Source of the DNA: Anaerotignum sp. | Lineage (GTDB): Bacteria; Bacillota; Clostridia; Lachnospirales; Anaerotignaceae | Reading direction: 5' to 3' | DNA length: 64,000 nucleotides | Assembly (NCBI GenBank): GCA_020024255.1 | Contig: JAHHTX010000001.1 | Coordinates: forward strand, 1 to 64,000 | The notes under the pieces: generated by a model | Told to the model about the DNA's origin: nothing | The model's input: only the letters and a program-made list of their open reading frames with translations | The model's database searches: none | Shown: positions 53,725 to 63,452 of the stretch, one piece after another | How the letters are laid out: the number at the start of each line of letters is the position of its first letter | Position numbering within the stretch: the first letter of the stretch is position 1 | Position numbers and translations under genes: made by a program

Positions 53725-54079
53725 GGTTTTGGCAGCAGCAAGTTATGCAGAGCAGAAGTATTTTTTGGAAAAGGAATTTCAAGAACTTCCCGAAAGTATA
53801 CAAGAGGAAGTGCGTATTATTTGTGTGGTTATGGCACAGAAATTATGCTGTACCTTCTTGATGGGATTTACAGAGGAAGGTAAACTGTATTTTGAAACAG
53901 TGCGGCAAGAAGATGATTTTGACTTTGATGAAATTGGGGCAGAACTGGAAATCAAGCGGATTCAGCGGGAAAAGAAGGAATTGCTCCGTGCCTTGGAATT
54001 GTGGTATGCTGTCTATTTTACGGAGGAGGGCGAGGCAATCAAAAAAGAACTTCTGGAAAAGGCAGGAAAAGCACAGTGA
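53714..54079 (+). CDS. Conserved protein of unknown function (possibly DUF6145)
   Basis: Protein of 121 residues, mostly helical, no signal or membrane segment, with the central EVRIICVVMAQKLCCTFLMGFTEEGKLYFET and a C-terminal LLRALELWYAVYFTEEGEAIKK helix pair. From memory, a Lachnospiraceae family numbered DUF6145 sits in this context, but I cannot verify that. It overlaps birA by 11 bases, so translation is coupled. Confidence 0.7.
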   Translation: MANKVLAAASYAEQKYFLEKEFQELPESIQEEVRIICVVMAQKLCCTFLMGFTEEGKLYFETVRQEDDFDFDEIGAELEIKRIQREKKELLRALELWYAVYFTEEGEAIKKELLEKAGKAQ

Positions 54080-54106
54080 AATCCTGTCGCAAAACAGAAA
54101 AAAATG

Positions 54107-54134
54107 TTGTAATAATCTTATTTGCTGATATAAT
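54107..54134 (+). promoter_or_regulatory. Predicted promoter of the panT-coaX operon
   Basis: TTGTAA at 54107-54112, 16-base spacer, TATAAT at 54129-54134. It implies a leader of about 145 bases before 54285, in which I see no known riboswitch. Confidence 0.6.
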
Positions 54135-54284
54135 GAAAAAAGGTTATGTATCATAAGAGCAAACAGGAAAAGATGTTATCTCGTATATGGAGTAAATATA
54201 CTTTTCTTCATGTTGCCATGGTAAAACCCAAAATACCAAGTAGTCTGACATCTATGTTAAGAGTGAGAATGAAAGGAGAAAACG

Positions 54285-54971
54285 ATGAAAGAGCAACTGC
54301 ATGATGGTGCAGAGGATATGGTTTTGCATGAATCGGAAACTTCTGTAAAAACCATAAAAAAGAGAACAAAATTGACAACAAAAGAGATGACGGGAATTGG
54401 GTTGCTGCTGGGTGTGCTTCTTGTCATGTCTTTTACCCCTCTTGGGTATTTTCATACCTTTGGTCTGGATATTTCGTTGATGATGGTGCCTGTTGCCATT
54501 GGTGCTATGGTTATTGGACCCAAAGCGGGTATGTTCCTTGGCTTGATATTTGGTGTGACAAGCTTTTATCAGGCACTTACAGGTGCATCATGGTTTACTG
54601 CCACACTTTTAAATATCAATCCATTTTTCACTTTTTTGCTGTGTGTTCCCACAAGAATGTGCATGGGATGGCTCACAGGGAATTTGTTTTTGCTTTATAA
54701 AAAAATAGACCGCACCAACACTGTCTGCTATTTTGCAGGGGGATTCACAGCGGCATTTTTGAATACAGTATTCTTTATGGGAATGCTTTTGCTTTGTTTT
54801 TGGCACACTGCGTTTATTCAGGGTATCAACGAATCTTTGGGAAATCTAAATCCTTTGTTCTTTGTGGGTGCATTCATCGGGCTTAATGGTCTTTTGGAAA
54901 TGCCTGCAAGCTGTGTTTTGGGTGGCATTATCTCCAAAGCTTTGGGACAGGCAATCCATAAAAGACGATAA
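54285..54971 (+). CDS. panT: ECF transporter S component, probable pantothenate carrier PanT
   Basis: Membrane protein of 228 residues: a charged N-terminal extension of about 35 residues and then six helices with the S-component pattern TGIGLLLGVLLVMSFTPLGYF and GPKAGMFLGLIFGVTSFYQ. ECF S components bind a vitamin and use a shared EcfAAT module, which is not in the window. Position directly before two pantothenate kinase genes makes pantothenate the likely substrate; that is by context. AAAGGAG precedes the ATG. Confidence 0.8.
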   Translation: MKEQLHDGAEDMVLHESETSVKTIKKRTKLTTKEMTGIGLLLGVLLVMSFTPLGYFHTFGLDISLMMVPVAIGAMVIGPKAGMFLGLIFGVTSFYQALTGASWFTATLLNINPFFTFLLCVPTRMCMGWLTGNLFLLYKKIDRTNTVCYFAGGFTAAFLNTVFFMGMLLLCFWHTAFIQGINESLGNLNPLFFVGAFIGLNGLLEMPASCVLGGIISKALGQAIHKRR

Positions 54972-55065
54972 ATTGCGTGTAGATATATTTTGCAGCCGGA
55001 AACAGAGAAATTCAGAATACGGGTTTTTCCGTATTTTCTAAAAGATATGGGAGAGAAACACAGTT

Positions 55066-55842
55066 ATGATTTTAGTTATTGATGTTAGCAATACAAACAG
55101 CAACTTGGGTGTATTTGATGGGGAAAAATTAGTGGCAAACTGGCGTTTGACAACTTGGAACAACCGTACCTCCGACGAAACAGGTATGATGCTTAGAATG
55201 CTTTTTCAACATTCAGATGTATCTATCCATGAAATAGATGCCGTTATTGTGTCTTCGGTTGTACCGAATGTCATGTATTCCCTTTTGAGTGCTATCCGAA
55301 AGTATCTGAATCTTGAGCCTATGGTGGTTCGTGCAGGTATGAAAACAGGGATTAACCTGCGGATGGAAAACCCTAAGGAAATGGGGACAGACAGAATTAT
55401 CAATCTGGTAGCAGCTTATAAAATTTATGGTGGCCCTGCCATTGTCATAGATTACAGTACAGCAACCACCTTTGATGTGATCAGCGAAGAAGGAGAGTTT
55501 TTGACTGGTATCACTGCTCCCGGTGTACAGATTTGTGCCGATGCTTTGACAGGGAATGCGGCACAGCTTCCTAAAATTGAAATCAAACATCCTGACAGTT
55601 ATATGACGAAGAATACAGTGGACAGCATACAGGCAGGGCTTGTACTGGGGCATATCGGAGAAACCATCTATATCATTGAACAGATTCGGAAAGAACTGCA
55701 CATGGAACACGCCAAGGTTATTGCAACAGGGGGACTTGCAAAGGTTATTGATGAAAAAGGTGAGATTTTCGATGTATATGACCCTGTTTTGGCACTGAAA
55801 GGACTGCGCCTTTTATATGAAAAGAATCGGAAGAAGAGATAG
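55066..55842 (+). CDS. coaX: Type III pantothenate kinase paralogue with altered phosphate motifs
   Basis: CoaX-like protein of 258 residues with the full ASKHA fold. Family segments are present (MGTDRIINLVAA near 105, ATGGLAKVIDEKG near 226), but two Gly that hold ATP phosphates are Ser: DVSNTN at 6-11 in place of DxGNTN, and DYSTATTFD at 129-137 in place of DxGTA. The second copy next door has both Gly. The enzyme would phosphorylate pantothenate if active; it may be impaired, or have changed cation or nucleotide preference, or act as a partner subunit. CoaX forms dimers, so a heterodimer is possible. Confidence 0.9.
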   Translation: MILVIDVSNTNSNLGVFDGEKLVANWRLTTWNNRTSDETGMMLRMLFQHSDVSIHEIDAVIVSSVVPNVMYSLLSAIRKYLNLEPMVVRAGMKTGINLRMENPKEMGTDRIINLVAAYKIYGGPAIVIDYSTATTFDVISEEGEFLTGITAPGVQICADALTGNAAQLPKIEIKHPDSYMTKNTVDSIQAGLVLGHIGETIYIIEQIRKELHMEHAKVIATGGLAKVIDEKGEIFDVYDPVLALKGLRLLYEKNRKKR

Positions 55843-55854
55843 GGAGGAAACAAA

Positions 55855-56622
55855 ATGCTTTTGGTCATAGACGTGGGAAATACCAACTATGTATTGGGGG
55901 TATACCAGAACAATAAGCTGATTAAATGTTGGCGTATGGCAACGTGTGGAATTGGTACTGCCGATGAAACGGGTATTTTGATTCATTCTTTGTTTGATCA
56001 TTCTGATATTGAGGCAAACAGTATTGATGGGGTTATTATTTCTTCTGTAGTACCGGATATTATGTATTCTTTGACACAAGGAATACGAAAATATCTGAAT
56101 ATAGAGCCGATGATTGTATCATCAGGTATGAAAACGGGGATTCTCATTAAACGGGATAATCCCAAAGCTGTTGGTGCAGACAGAATTGTGGATATGGTGG
56201 CGGTTAATGAAATTTACGGCGGCCCTGCCCTTGTTATTGACTACGGTACTGCCAATACCTTTGACGTTATCAATGATAAATCGGAGTTTATTACGGGATT
56301 TATTACTCCCGGTATTTCCATTTGTGCCGAAGCCCTCAACAAACGGTCGGCACAGCTTCCGAAAATCGAAATTAAAAAACCCAAGTCCATTGTGGTCAAG
56401 AATACCATTGGCAGTATTCAAGCAGGTTTGGTGCTGGGGCATATCGGACAGACCATTTATATCATTGACTGTTTGAAAAAAGAATTGAATCTGCCAGAGA
56501 TGAAGGTTATTGCGACAGGAGGACTTGCCAGAGTCATTGATCCGGATAAAGAGATATTTGATGTCCTCGACCCTGTTTTGACGTTGAAGGGATTAAACAT
56601 CCTGTATCAGAAAAACAAGTGA
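55855..56622 (+). CDS. coaX: Type III pantothenate kinase
   Basis: Pantothenate kinase of 255 residues, first step of CoA synthesis. All motifs are canonical: [10 protein letters not shown] at 6-15, the catalytic Asp in [10 protein letters not shown] near 102, DYGTANTFD at 129-137, and [14 protein letters not shown] near 222. It is closely related in sequence to the copy just upstream (shared [34 protein letters not shown]), so the pair arose by tandem duplication. A GGGAGG site precedes the ATG; only 12 bases separate the two genes. Confidence 0.95.
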   Translation: MLLVIDVGNTNYVLGVYQNNKLIKCWRMATCGIGTADETGILIHSLFDHSDIEANSIDGVIISSVVPDIMYSLTQGIRKYLNIEPMIVSSGMKTGILIKRDNPKAVGADRIVDMVAVNEIYGGPALVIDYGTANTFDVINDKSEFITGFITPGISICAEALNKRSAQLPKIEIKKPKSIVVKNTIGSIQAGLVLGHIGQTIYIIDCLKKELNLPEMKVIATGGLARVIDPDKEIFDVLDPVLTLKGLNILYQKNK

Positions 56623-56704
56623 GATACAACAAAAAATAGAAATGTACAGGGAGTTGCATCGGGCAGAGCCTGAAGTACTCCCCTTTTTGTGCAAAGGAGA
56701 CAGT

Positions 56705-57673
56705 ATGAAAATTGGAACATTGGAATTGGAAAACAATGTATTTTTAGCACCTATGGCTGGAGTAACAGATTTGCCCTTTCGTGTGTTGTGCAAGGAAATG
56801 GGCTGTGGATTGGTGTACTCTGAAATGGTCAGTGCAAAGGGGATTTTGTACGATAATAAAAATACAACAGAACTATTACAGGTAGAGGAAAAAGAACGCC
56901 CAACGGCAATTCAGCTTTTTGGCTCTGACCCGAAGATTTTGGGGGAAATGGCAAAGAAAATAGAGCCTTATCCCTTTGATATTATTGATGTGAATATGGG
57001 ATGTCCTGCCCCGAAGATTGTAAAAAATGGAGAAGGCAGTGCGTTGACAAAAACACCGAAGTTGGTTGGAGAAATTGTAAAATCTCTCGTAGAGAGCCAA
57101 AGAAAACCTGTTACCATTAAATTTCGGAAGGGCTTTGATGATGCCCATATTAACGCAGTGGAAATTGCGAAAATTGCCGAGGCAAACGGTGCATCTGCTG
57201 TAGCGGTACATGGTAGGACAAGAGAACAGTACTACAGTGGTAAGGCAGATTGGGAGATTATTCGACAGGTAAAAGAGGCAGTATCTATTCCGGTTATTGG
57301 GAATGGAGATGTTTTTACACCGAAAGATGCAAAAGCACTCTTTACGGAAACAGGTTGCGATGCCATTATGGTAGGCAGAGGAGCACAAGGCAATCCTTGG
57401 ATATTCAAACGGATTCTCCATTATATGAAAACAGGAGAACTTTTGCCGGAGCCTTCCGCAGAAGAAAAGGTTTCCCTTGCTCTGCGTCATGCCCGTATGC
57501 TTATAGAATATAAAGGGGATTATATTGGAGTACGAGAAATGCGGAAACATATGGCGTGGTATATGAAAGGATTGAAAGGTGCATCTGAATTGCGGGGAAA
57601 AATGAATCATATGGAAAGTTATGATGATATGGAGCAGCTTTTGCAGCAGTATTTGATACAGATGCAAGGCTGA
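56705..57673 (+). CDS. dusB: tRNA-dihydrouridine synthase DusB-like
   Basis: FMN-dependent dihydrouridine synthase of 322 residues; it reduces specific uridines in tRNA. The TIM-barrel motifs [20 protein letters not shown] near 14, the catalytic Cys in [20 protein letters not shown] near 98, KFRKGFDD near 140, [16 protein letters not shown] near 168 and [11 protein letters not shown] near 200 are all there. The ATG at 56705 has AAGGAG 6 bases before; the upstream frame to 56642 lacks one. In Bacillus and relatives a coaX-dus neighbourhood is also seen. Confidence 0.94.
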   Translation: MKIGTLELENNVFLAPMAGVTDLPFRVLCKEMGCGLVYSEMVSAKGILYDNKNTTELLQVEEKERPTAIQLFGSDPKILGEMAKKIEPYPFDIIDVNMGCPAPKIVKNGEGSALTKTPKLVGEIVKSLVESQRKPVTIKFRKGFDDAHINAVEIAKIAEANGASAVAVHGRTREQYYSGKADWEIIRQVKEAVSIPVIGNGDVFTPKDAKALFTETGCDAIMVGRGAQGNPWIFKRILHYMKTGELLPEPSAEEKVSLALRHARMLIEYKGDYIGVREMRKHMAWYMKGLKGASELRGKMNHMESYDDMEQLLQQYLIQMQG

Positions 57674-57697
57674 TGCAAAAAGTATCATGCAATGGGA

Positions 57698-57754
57698 AAG
57701 GCTGTTTGTATATTTTGCAAATTTATATGCAGAATAAGGGAAACAGCTTTTTTA
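57698..57754 (+). terminator. Terminator after dusB
   Basis: AAAGGCTGTTT pairs with AAACAGCTTT (57741-57750) across a long A/T-rich loop; a T run follows. Confidence 0.7.
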
Positions 57755-57775
57755 TTTTGCGGAAATCTCCTTATG

Positions 57776-57848
57776 TGACTTAGTCATTGACAGAAGAAAG
57801 AAAAAGGGATAAAATGACTAGGAAACAAGAAGTTTTCTATGACTAACT
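57776..57848. promoter_or_regulatory. copA promoter with three TGACTA-type repeats
   Basis: TTGACA at 57787-57792, 17-base spacer, TAAAAT at 57810-57815: a near-consensus promoter. TGACTTAGTCA, a palindrome, abuts the minus-35 (57776-57786); further TGACTA copies lie at 57815-57820, over the minus-10, and at 57841-57846. The layout suggests repression by a metal-sensing dimer, but no regulator gene is nearby and the motif does not match the CopY box TACAnnTGTA. Confidence 0.65.
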
Positions 57849-57865
57849 GAAAGAGGTGGAAAGAC

Positions 57866-60424
57866 ATGAAACAAAAGTTTGATGTGACAGGTATGACCTG
57901 CTCTGCCTGCTCCGCCCATGTGGAAAAAAGCGTGAATAAGCTGGAAGGTGTGCAACATGTCAACGTCAATCTGCTGCAAAACAGCATGGTAGTGGAATAT
58001 GACAAAGACAAGCTAGGCATACAGGACATTATCGGTGCAGTACAAAGCGGAGGCTATGGTGCTTCGGTACAGGGGGAAACAAAGTCCCAAGGGGCACCGA
58101 AAAATGTTGCGGCAGAGGAAATGAAGCATATGAAAAAACGGCTCATTGCGTCATTCTGCTTTTTAATTCCGTTGTTTTACATTTCCATGGGACATATGAT
58201 GGGAGCTCCGTTGCCTTCCATCTTGGTGGGCGAAAACAATGTGATGCTATTTGCATTGACACAACTCTTTTTGACCATTCCGGTATTGATTATCAATAAG
58301 AAATATTATGTGGTGGGATTTCAGGCGTTGTGGCATAAAGCACCCAACATGGATTCTCTTATTGCCCTTGGCTCAGTGGCAGCTGTGGTTTACAGTGTCT
58401 TTGCAATTTATGCCATGGCATTCTATATGGGACGTGGTGATGGTGCATCAGCACACCACTATGCGATGGAACTTTATTTTGAATCGGCAGCCATGATCTT
58501 GACTTTGATAACAGTCGGGAAATACATGGAAGCCCGTTCCAAAGGAAAAACTTCTGAGGCAATCAGTAAGCTTATGGATTTGGCACCTAAAACAGCTACG
58601 GTAATCAGAAATGGTAAAGAACAGGAAATTCCTGTAGAACAGGTACGCATAGATGATATCGTTGTGGTACGCCCTGGGCAGAGTGTGCCAGTAGATGGCA
58701 CAGTTATTGAAGGATTTTCTGCTGTGGACGAAAGTGCGATTACAGGGGAAAGTATTCCTGTGGAAAAACAGGTTGGAGATACGGTTATTGGTGCAACGGT
58801 CAATAAGAGTGGTTACTTTAAAATGCAGGCAACCCGTATTGGCAGTGACACAACTTTATCTCAGATTATTGCTCTAGTAGAGGATGCAAGTGCTTCTAAG
58901 GCACCAATTGCAAAACTGGCAGATAAGGTGAGTGGTATTTTTGTGCCGACAGTTATCTGTATTGCACTTCTGGCAAGCATCATTTGGTTTGTGGCAGGAA
59001 ATAAACCATTCTCTTTTGCCCTTTCCATTGGTATTGCAGTGCTTGTTATATCCTGCCCTTGTGCACTTGGTCTGGCAACACCTACAGCGATTATGGTTGG
59101 CACAGGAAAAGGAGCAGAGTACGGAATTTTGGTAAAATCGGCAGAAAGCCTTGAAATTGCCCATCAGGTAAAAACAGTGGTTCTGGATAAAACAGGAACA
59201 TTGACAGAAGGAAAACCCATTGTTACCGATGTGGTTTTGGCGAAAGGAATTCTTAGAAACCATTTCCTGAAACAAGTGGCAGCTGTGGAGGAACTTTCCG
59301 AACACCCCCTTGCAGAAGCGATTGTTCAATACGCCAAAGAAAGGGAGATTGATATTCCCAAGGGCGAAAACCTGTCTGCCACTGCCGGACAAGGCATAGA
59401 AGCCGACGTAGAAGGAAAGCACATTCTGGCGGGCAACCTGAAAATGATGGAAGAACACAACATTGATTTGGGCGATTTTGCAGAAAAAGCTACTACACTG
59501 GCAGAACAGGGAAAAACACCTTTGTTTTTTGCTGAGGACGGTATATTCCTTGGGATTGCCGCTTTAGCAGATACATTGAAGCCTACCAGCAAGGATGCGG
59601 TGGACGCATTCCATCAGATGGGCATAGATGTGGTTATGCTGACAGGGGATAACAAACGGACGGCACAGGCGATTGCAGACCAACTGGGAATTCATGTGGT
59701 AGCGGAGGTACTTCCGCAGGATAAAGAGAGAGAAGTACGCCGCTTGCAGGAAGAAGGAAGAAAGGTTGCTATGATTGGGGACGGCATCAACGATGCCCCT
59801 GCACTGATGCGTGCCGATGTAGGCATTGCCATTGGTGCAGGCACGGACGTTGCTATGGAATCTGCGGATATTATCCTGATGAAAAGTGATTTGATGGATG
59901 CGGTAACGGCAGTGGAGTTGAGCCATGCCACCATTCGCAATATCAAACAGAACCTGTTTTGGGCATTCTTCTATAATGTTTGTGGGATTCCTTTGGCAGC
60001 AGGGGTATTCTATCCCTTGTTCCAGTGGAAATTAAACCCCATGTTTGCAGCGGCAGCCATGAGTTTCAGCTCTGCTTTTGTGGTTGGCAATGCTCTGCGG
60101 CTGAAAATGTTCCGTCCTCGCTTTGCAAAAGCGAAAGTGGAGCAGAATACAGAGGCAGCAAAAATACAAAATTCTATGCAAACCCCTATAGAACAAAAGG
60201 AGGAGATTAAAATGAAAAAAGTATTGAAAATTGAAGGAATGATGTGCGGACACTGCACAGGTAGAGTAGAAAAGGCACTGAATGACATAGATGGTGTTCG
60301 TGCAGAAGTCAGTTTGGAAGACAAGAGTGCAACGGTTTCCCTTGCAAAAGAGGTGACAGATGAAACACTCATACAAGCTGTGACAGATGCTGGCTATGAA
60401 GTAGTAGACATCAGCGAACAGTAA
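57866..60424 (+). CDS. copA: Copper-exporting P1B ATPase with N- and C-terminal HMA domains
   Basis: P-type ATPase of 852 residues that pumps Cu(I) out of the cytoplasm. An N-terminal HMA domain has GMTCSAC (Cys12, Cys15). Eight helices carry the CPC metal site at 397-399; the actuator GES is near 295, the phosphorylated Asp441 is in DKTGTLTEG, and [12 protein letters not shown] is near 635. After the last helix a short linker leads to a second HMA domain with GMMCGHC (Cys794, Cys797), where most CopA proteins end. This last domain equals a CopZ chaperone and has its own ribosome site at 60198-60203. Terminator follows. Confidence 0.95.
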   Translation: MKQKFDVTGMTCSACSAHVEKSVNKLEGVQHVNVNLLQNSMVVEYDKDKLGIQDIIGAVQSGGYGASVQGETKSQGAPKNVAAEEMKHMKKRLIASFCFLIPLFYISMGHMMGAPLPSILVGENNVMLFALTQLFLTIPVLIINKKYYVVGFQALWHKAPNMDSLIALGSVAAVVYSVFAIYAMAFYMGRGDGASAHHYAMELYFESAAMILTLITVGKYMEARSKGKTSEAISKLMDLAPKTATVIRNGKEQEIPVEQVRIDDIVVVRPGQSVPVDGTVIEGFSAVDESAITGESIPVEKQVGDTVIGATVNKSGYFKMQATRIGSDTTLSQIIALVEDASASKAPIAKLADKVSGIFVPTVICIALLASIIWFVAGNKPFSFALSIGIAVLVISCPCALGLATPTAIMVGTGKGAEYGILVKSAESLEIAHQVKTVVLDKTGTLTEGKPIVTDVVLAKGILRNHFLKQVAAVEELSEHPLAEAIVQYAKEREIDIPKGENLSATAGQGIEADVEGKHILAGNLKMMEEHNIDLGDFAEKATTLAEQGKTPLFFAEDGIFLGIAALADTLKPTSKDAVDAFHQMGIDVVMLTGDNKRTAQAIADQLGIHVVAEVLPQDKEREVRRLQEEGRKVAMIGDGINDAPALMRADVGIAIGAGTDVAMESADIILMKSDLMDAVTAVELSHATIRNIKQNLFWAFFYNVCGIPLAAGVFYPLFQWKLNPMFAAAAMSFSSAFVVGNALRLKMFRPRFAKAKVEQNTEAAKIQNSMQTPIEQKEEIKMKKVLKIEGMMCGHCTGRVEKALNDIDGVRAEVSLEDKSATVSLAKEVTDETLIQAVTDAGYEVVDISEQ
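60198..60214 (+). promoter_or_regulatory. copZ: Internal ribosome binding site and start for a free CopZ domain
   Basis: AAGGAGGAG sits eight bases before an in-frame ATG (60212), codon 783 of copA. Initiation here would give a 70-residue copper chaperone, [15 protein letters not shown] and so on to the shared stop at 60424. The match to the 16S tail is as good as that of any gene start in the window. Confidence 0.6.
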
Positions 60425-60446
60425 ATTTACAAAACAAAGTGACAGG

Positions 60447-60480
60447 AAAAGAACCCTCTCTTTGGGGAGGGTTCTTTTTT
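60447..60480 (+). terminator. Terminator of copA
   Basis: AAAAGAACCCTC paired with GAGGGTTCTTTT around an eight-base loop, with a T run. Confidence 0.92.
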
Positions 60481-60502
60481 CGGAAAAAATCCGCTTTATG
60501 CC

Positions 60503-60532
60503 TTGACAAAGGCAGATTTGCTCTCTTATAAT
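60503..60532 (+). promoter_or_regulatory. Sigma-A promoter of alaS
   Basis: Perfect TTGACA at 60503-60508 and perfect TATAAT at 60527-60532 with an 18-base spacer. Transcription would begin near 60539. Confidence 0.8.
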
Positions 60533-60538
60533 AAAAAC

Positions 60539-60698
60539 AAAATCAATATAGAAAACGCTAGGAAAAGAAGTAGGCGGAGAATATGTCAAAGCGTAAGCCT
60601 GCATGAAGGGCACAAGTGGCATTTTTTCGGAAATGTAATAAGGCTGGTACCGCGGAAAATCCGTCCCCGACAATTGTGTCAGGGGCGTTTTTATTTTG
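60539..60698 (+). promoter_or_regulatory. T-box riboswitch of alaS
   Basis: The T-box core AAGGCTGGTACCGCGG is at 60640-60655; its TGGT bulge complements the ACCA end of tRNA-Ala. It is followed by a terminator (CCCCGACA with TGTCAGGGG, 60661-60688, and a T run), which would compete with an antiterminator. Uncharged tRNA-Ala would allow read-through into alaS. The region upstream that should hold stem I, about 60556-60595, is short. The specifier codon could not be assigned by eye. Confidence 0.88.
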
Positions 60699-60711
60699 AA
60701 GGAGGTTCTAT

Positions 60712-63354
60712 ATGAAAAAATTAGGCGTAAATGAAATTAGAGAAACATTTTTGAAATTTTTTGAAAGCAAGGAGCATCTGCGTTTACAGAGTTTTCCCGT
60801 TGTACCGCATAATGATAATAGTTTGCTTTTGATTAACTCTGGTATGGCACCTTTGAAAACCTATTTCACAGGACAGGAAATTCCTCCTAGCAAGCGTGTG
60901 ACAACCTGTCAGAAATGTATCCGTACAGGGGATATTGATAACGTGGGAAAAACAGCACGTCATGGCACTTTTTTTGAAATGTTGGGCAACTTTTCATTTG
61001 GTGATTATTTTAAAGAAGAAGTTATTCCTTGGGCATGGGAATTTGTGACTAAGGTAATAGAAATTCCGGAGGACAAGCTCTATGTGACCATTTATGAAGA
61101 TGATGAAGAAACAGGGGAAATCTGGAAGCAAAAAGTAGGTATTCCGGCTGACCGTATTGTCAAGCTGGGAAAAGAGGACAACTTTTGGGAACATGGCACA
61201 GGTCCTTGTGGCCCTTGTACGGAAATTTACTATGACCGTGGCGAAGAATATGGCTGTGACAGTCCGACCTGCGGTGTTGGCTGCGATTGTGACCGTTATA
61301 TGGAGTTCTGGAATCTGGTGTTGACACAGTTTAATGCAGAAGAAGACGGTACTTATACAGAGTTGGCACAGAAAAATGTGGATACCGGTATGGGGTTGGA
61401 ACGTATGGCAACTATTTTGCAGGGCGTGGACTCTATCTTTGACGTGGATACAGTAAAGTCTATTCGAGATGCAGTATGCAAAAAAGCAAACGTAACATAC
61501 GGAAAAGACCATAAAGCAGATGTTTCTGTTCGTGTAATTACAGATCATATCCGCTCTGTTACCGTGATGACGGCAGACGGTGTGCTTCCGTCCAATGAAG
61601 GCAGAGGTTATGTACTTCGCCGTTTGCTCCGTCGTGCAGCACGCCATGGAAAACTTTTGGGCATTAACGGTGAATTTTTGGCTGAACTTTCCAAGTCGGT
61701 TATTGCTTGCAGTGGAGCGGCTTATCCGGAATTGGTGGAAAAACAAGACTATATTTTTAAAATTCTTTCTGTAGAAGAAAACAGTTTCTATAAAACCATT
61801 GATAAAGGCATGGAAATTTTAAAGGCAGATATGGAGGAAATGAAAGCAGCAGGCATTAAAACCATGAGCGGCGAAAAATCCTTCCGTCTGTATGATACCT
61901 ATGGTTTCCCTGTGGATTTGACAAAGGAAATTCTGGAAGAAGAAGGCATGGAAATTGATGAGGCTGCTTTTGAGAAGGAAATGCAGGAGCAGAAGGACAG
62001 AGCCCGTTTGGCAAGAGCAAAATCCAATTATATGGGTGCAGAAGAAACCGTTTATCATGAATTGCCCGTAGAAATGGAAACCGTTTTTGCTGGATATGAT
62101 GTATCCGATGTGGCAGATGCAAAAATTCTGGCATTGGTTGCCAACAATACTTTATGTGATACAGCAAATGCTGGGGATAGTGTATCTGTATTTTTGAATC
62201 GGACACCTTTCTATGCAGAAAGCGGCGGTCAGGTAGGTGACCATGGTGTAATCAAGACAGAAGGCGGTAAAGTACAGGTAACAGACTGTATTAAAGTTGT
62301 CGGTGGCAAAATTGCCCATATAGGACAGGTGACGGAAGGAAACATCAAAGTAGGCGAAACAGCTTGTGCAATGAAAGATGAAGCATATCGTTTGGCATCT
62401 GCCAGAAACCACAGTGCAACCCACTTGCTTCATCAGGCACTGCGTACTGTTTTGGGTACTCACGTGGAACAGGCAGGTTCTTATGTCAGCAGCGAAAGAC
62501 TGCGTTTTGACTTCACACACTTTGCAGCAATGAAACCGGAAGAAATTTTGGAAGTGGAAAAACTGGTCAACGATGCGATTTTTGCAGCCTATGATGTTAA
62601 AACGGCAGAAATGTCTTTAGATGAAGCAAGAGATATGGGTGCAATGGCATTGTTTGGAGAAAAATATGGCGATGTGGTTCGTGTGGTAGATATGGGTGGT
62701 TACAGCATTGAACTTTGCGGTGGCGCACATTTGCATAATACAGCACAAATCGGCTCTTTCAAGATTCTTTCTGAAAATGGTGTTGCCGCAGGGGTAAGAC
62801 GTATTGAAGCCGTAACGGGTATAGAAGCACTCCATTATTATCGTGCACAGGAAGATACCATTAAAGAAGCGTGCCGAATTGTGAAAACCACACCTGAGAA
62901 TCTGACAGCAAGGCTGGAACAGCTTTTGGCAGAACAAAAAGAAACAGCAAAAGAATTGGAAAAGCTGAAAGCAAAAATGGCAGGTGGTGCAGCTGAAGAA
63001 ATTTTGCAGAAAAAGACAGAAATCAACGGCGTAGCGGTTTTGGCAGCAGAAGTCAAGGATATGGATGGCAATGCACTGCGTACCATGGGCGATCAGTTGA
63101 AAAATAAACTGGGCAGCGGTGTTGTGGTACTGGCAAGCGGAAAAGATGGCAAAGTGAACCTCCTTGCCATGGCAACAGATGATGTGGTGAAAAAAGGCGT
63201 ACACGCAGGTAATGTCATTAAAGCAGCAGCAGGTGTCTGCGGTGGCGGTGGTGGCGGTCGCCCCAATATGGCACAGGCAGGCGGAAAAGATGTATCGAAG
63301 ATTGCAGATGCTTTGGAAAAAGCAAAAGAAGTTCTGGCTGAACAAATCAAGTAA
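60712..63354 (+). CDS. alaS: Alanine--tRNA ligase
   Basis: AlaRS of 880 residues, full length. The class II catalytic domain starts EIRETFLKFFESKEHLRLQS, with PLKTYFTGQEIPPSKRVTTCQKCIRTGDIDNVG near 47 and GMGLERMATILQG near 225; the editing domain has HSATHLLHQALR near 566 and the CGGAHLHNTAQIG motif near 668; the C-terminal coiled coil and the Gly-rich CGGGGGGRPNMAQAGG tip close it. AAGGAGG precedes the ATG. A separate four-Cys insert, CDSPTCGVGCDCDRY near 182-196, is usual in the Firmicutes protein. Confidence 0.97.
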   Translation: MKKLGVNEIRETFLKFFESKEHLRLQSFPVVPHNDNSLLLINSGMAPLKTYFTGQEIPPSKRVTTCQKCIRTGDIDNVGKTARHGTFFEMLGNFSFGDYFKEEVIPWAWEFVTKVIEIPEDKLYVTIYEDDEETGEIWKQKVGIPADRIVKLGKEDNFWEHGTGPCGPCTEIYYDRGEEYGCDSPTCGVGCDCDRYMEFWNLVLTQFNAEEDGTYTELAQKNVDTGMGLERMATILQGVDSIFDVDTVKSIRDAVCKKANVTYGKDHKADVSVRVITDHIRSVTVMTADGVLPSNEGRGYVLRRLLRRAARHGKLLGINGEFLAELSKSVIACSGAAYPELVEKQDYIFKILSVEENSFYKTIDKGMEILKADMEEMKAAGIKTMSGEKSFRLYDTYGFPVDLTKEILEEEGMEIDEAAFEKEMQEQKDRARLARAKSNYMGAEETVYHELPVEMETVFAGYDVSDVADAKILALVANNTLCDTANAGDSVSVFLNRTPFYAESGGQVGDHGVIKTEGGKVQVTDCIKVVGGKIAHIGQVTEGNIKVGETACAMKDEAYRLASARNHSATHLLHQALRTVLGTHVEQAGSYVSSERLRFDFTHFAAMKPEEILEVEKLVNDAIFAAYDVKTAEMSLDEARDMGAMALFGEKYGDVVRVVDMGGYSIELCGGAHLHNTAQIGSFKILSENGVAAGVRRIEAVTGIEALHYYRAQEDTIKEACRIVKTTPENLTARLEQLLAEQKETAKELEKLKAKMAGGAAEEILQKKTEINGVAVLAAEVKDMDGNALRTMGDQLKNKLGSGVVVLASGKDGKVNLLAMATDDVVKKGVHAGNVIKAAAGVCGGGGGGRPNMAQAGGKDVSKIADALEKAKEVLAEQIK

Positions 63355-63376
63355 AAAAACAATCATACGATTCGAG

Positions 63377-63410
63377 AAAGGGACAGCGTTTTGCCTGTCC
63401 TTTTCTTTTG
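63377..63410 (+). terminator. Terminator of alaS
   Basis: AAGGGACAG paired with CTGTCCTTT around an eight-base loop and followed by a T-rich tail. Confidence 0.85.
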
Positions 63411-63437
63411 GAAAAGGCTGTTTTGTTCTGCTTTTTG

Positions 63438-63446
63438 TGCTATACT
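63438..63446 (+). promoter_or_regulatory. Predicted extended minus-10 promoter of yjdF
   Basis: TGC-TATACT (hexamer 63441-63446); the minus-35 region is weak. Transcription would start near 63453, at the 5' edge of the riboswitch. Confidence 0.5.
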
Positions 63447-63452
63447 GAACTA

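Noticed and set aside
54141..54284. Riboswitch in the panT leader
   Set aside because: A leader of about 145 bases exists, but only weak pairings were seen and no known pantothenate riboswitch is available to compare.
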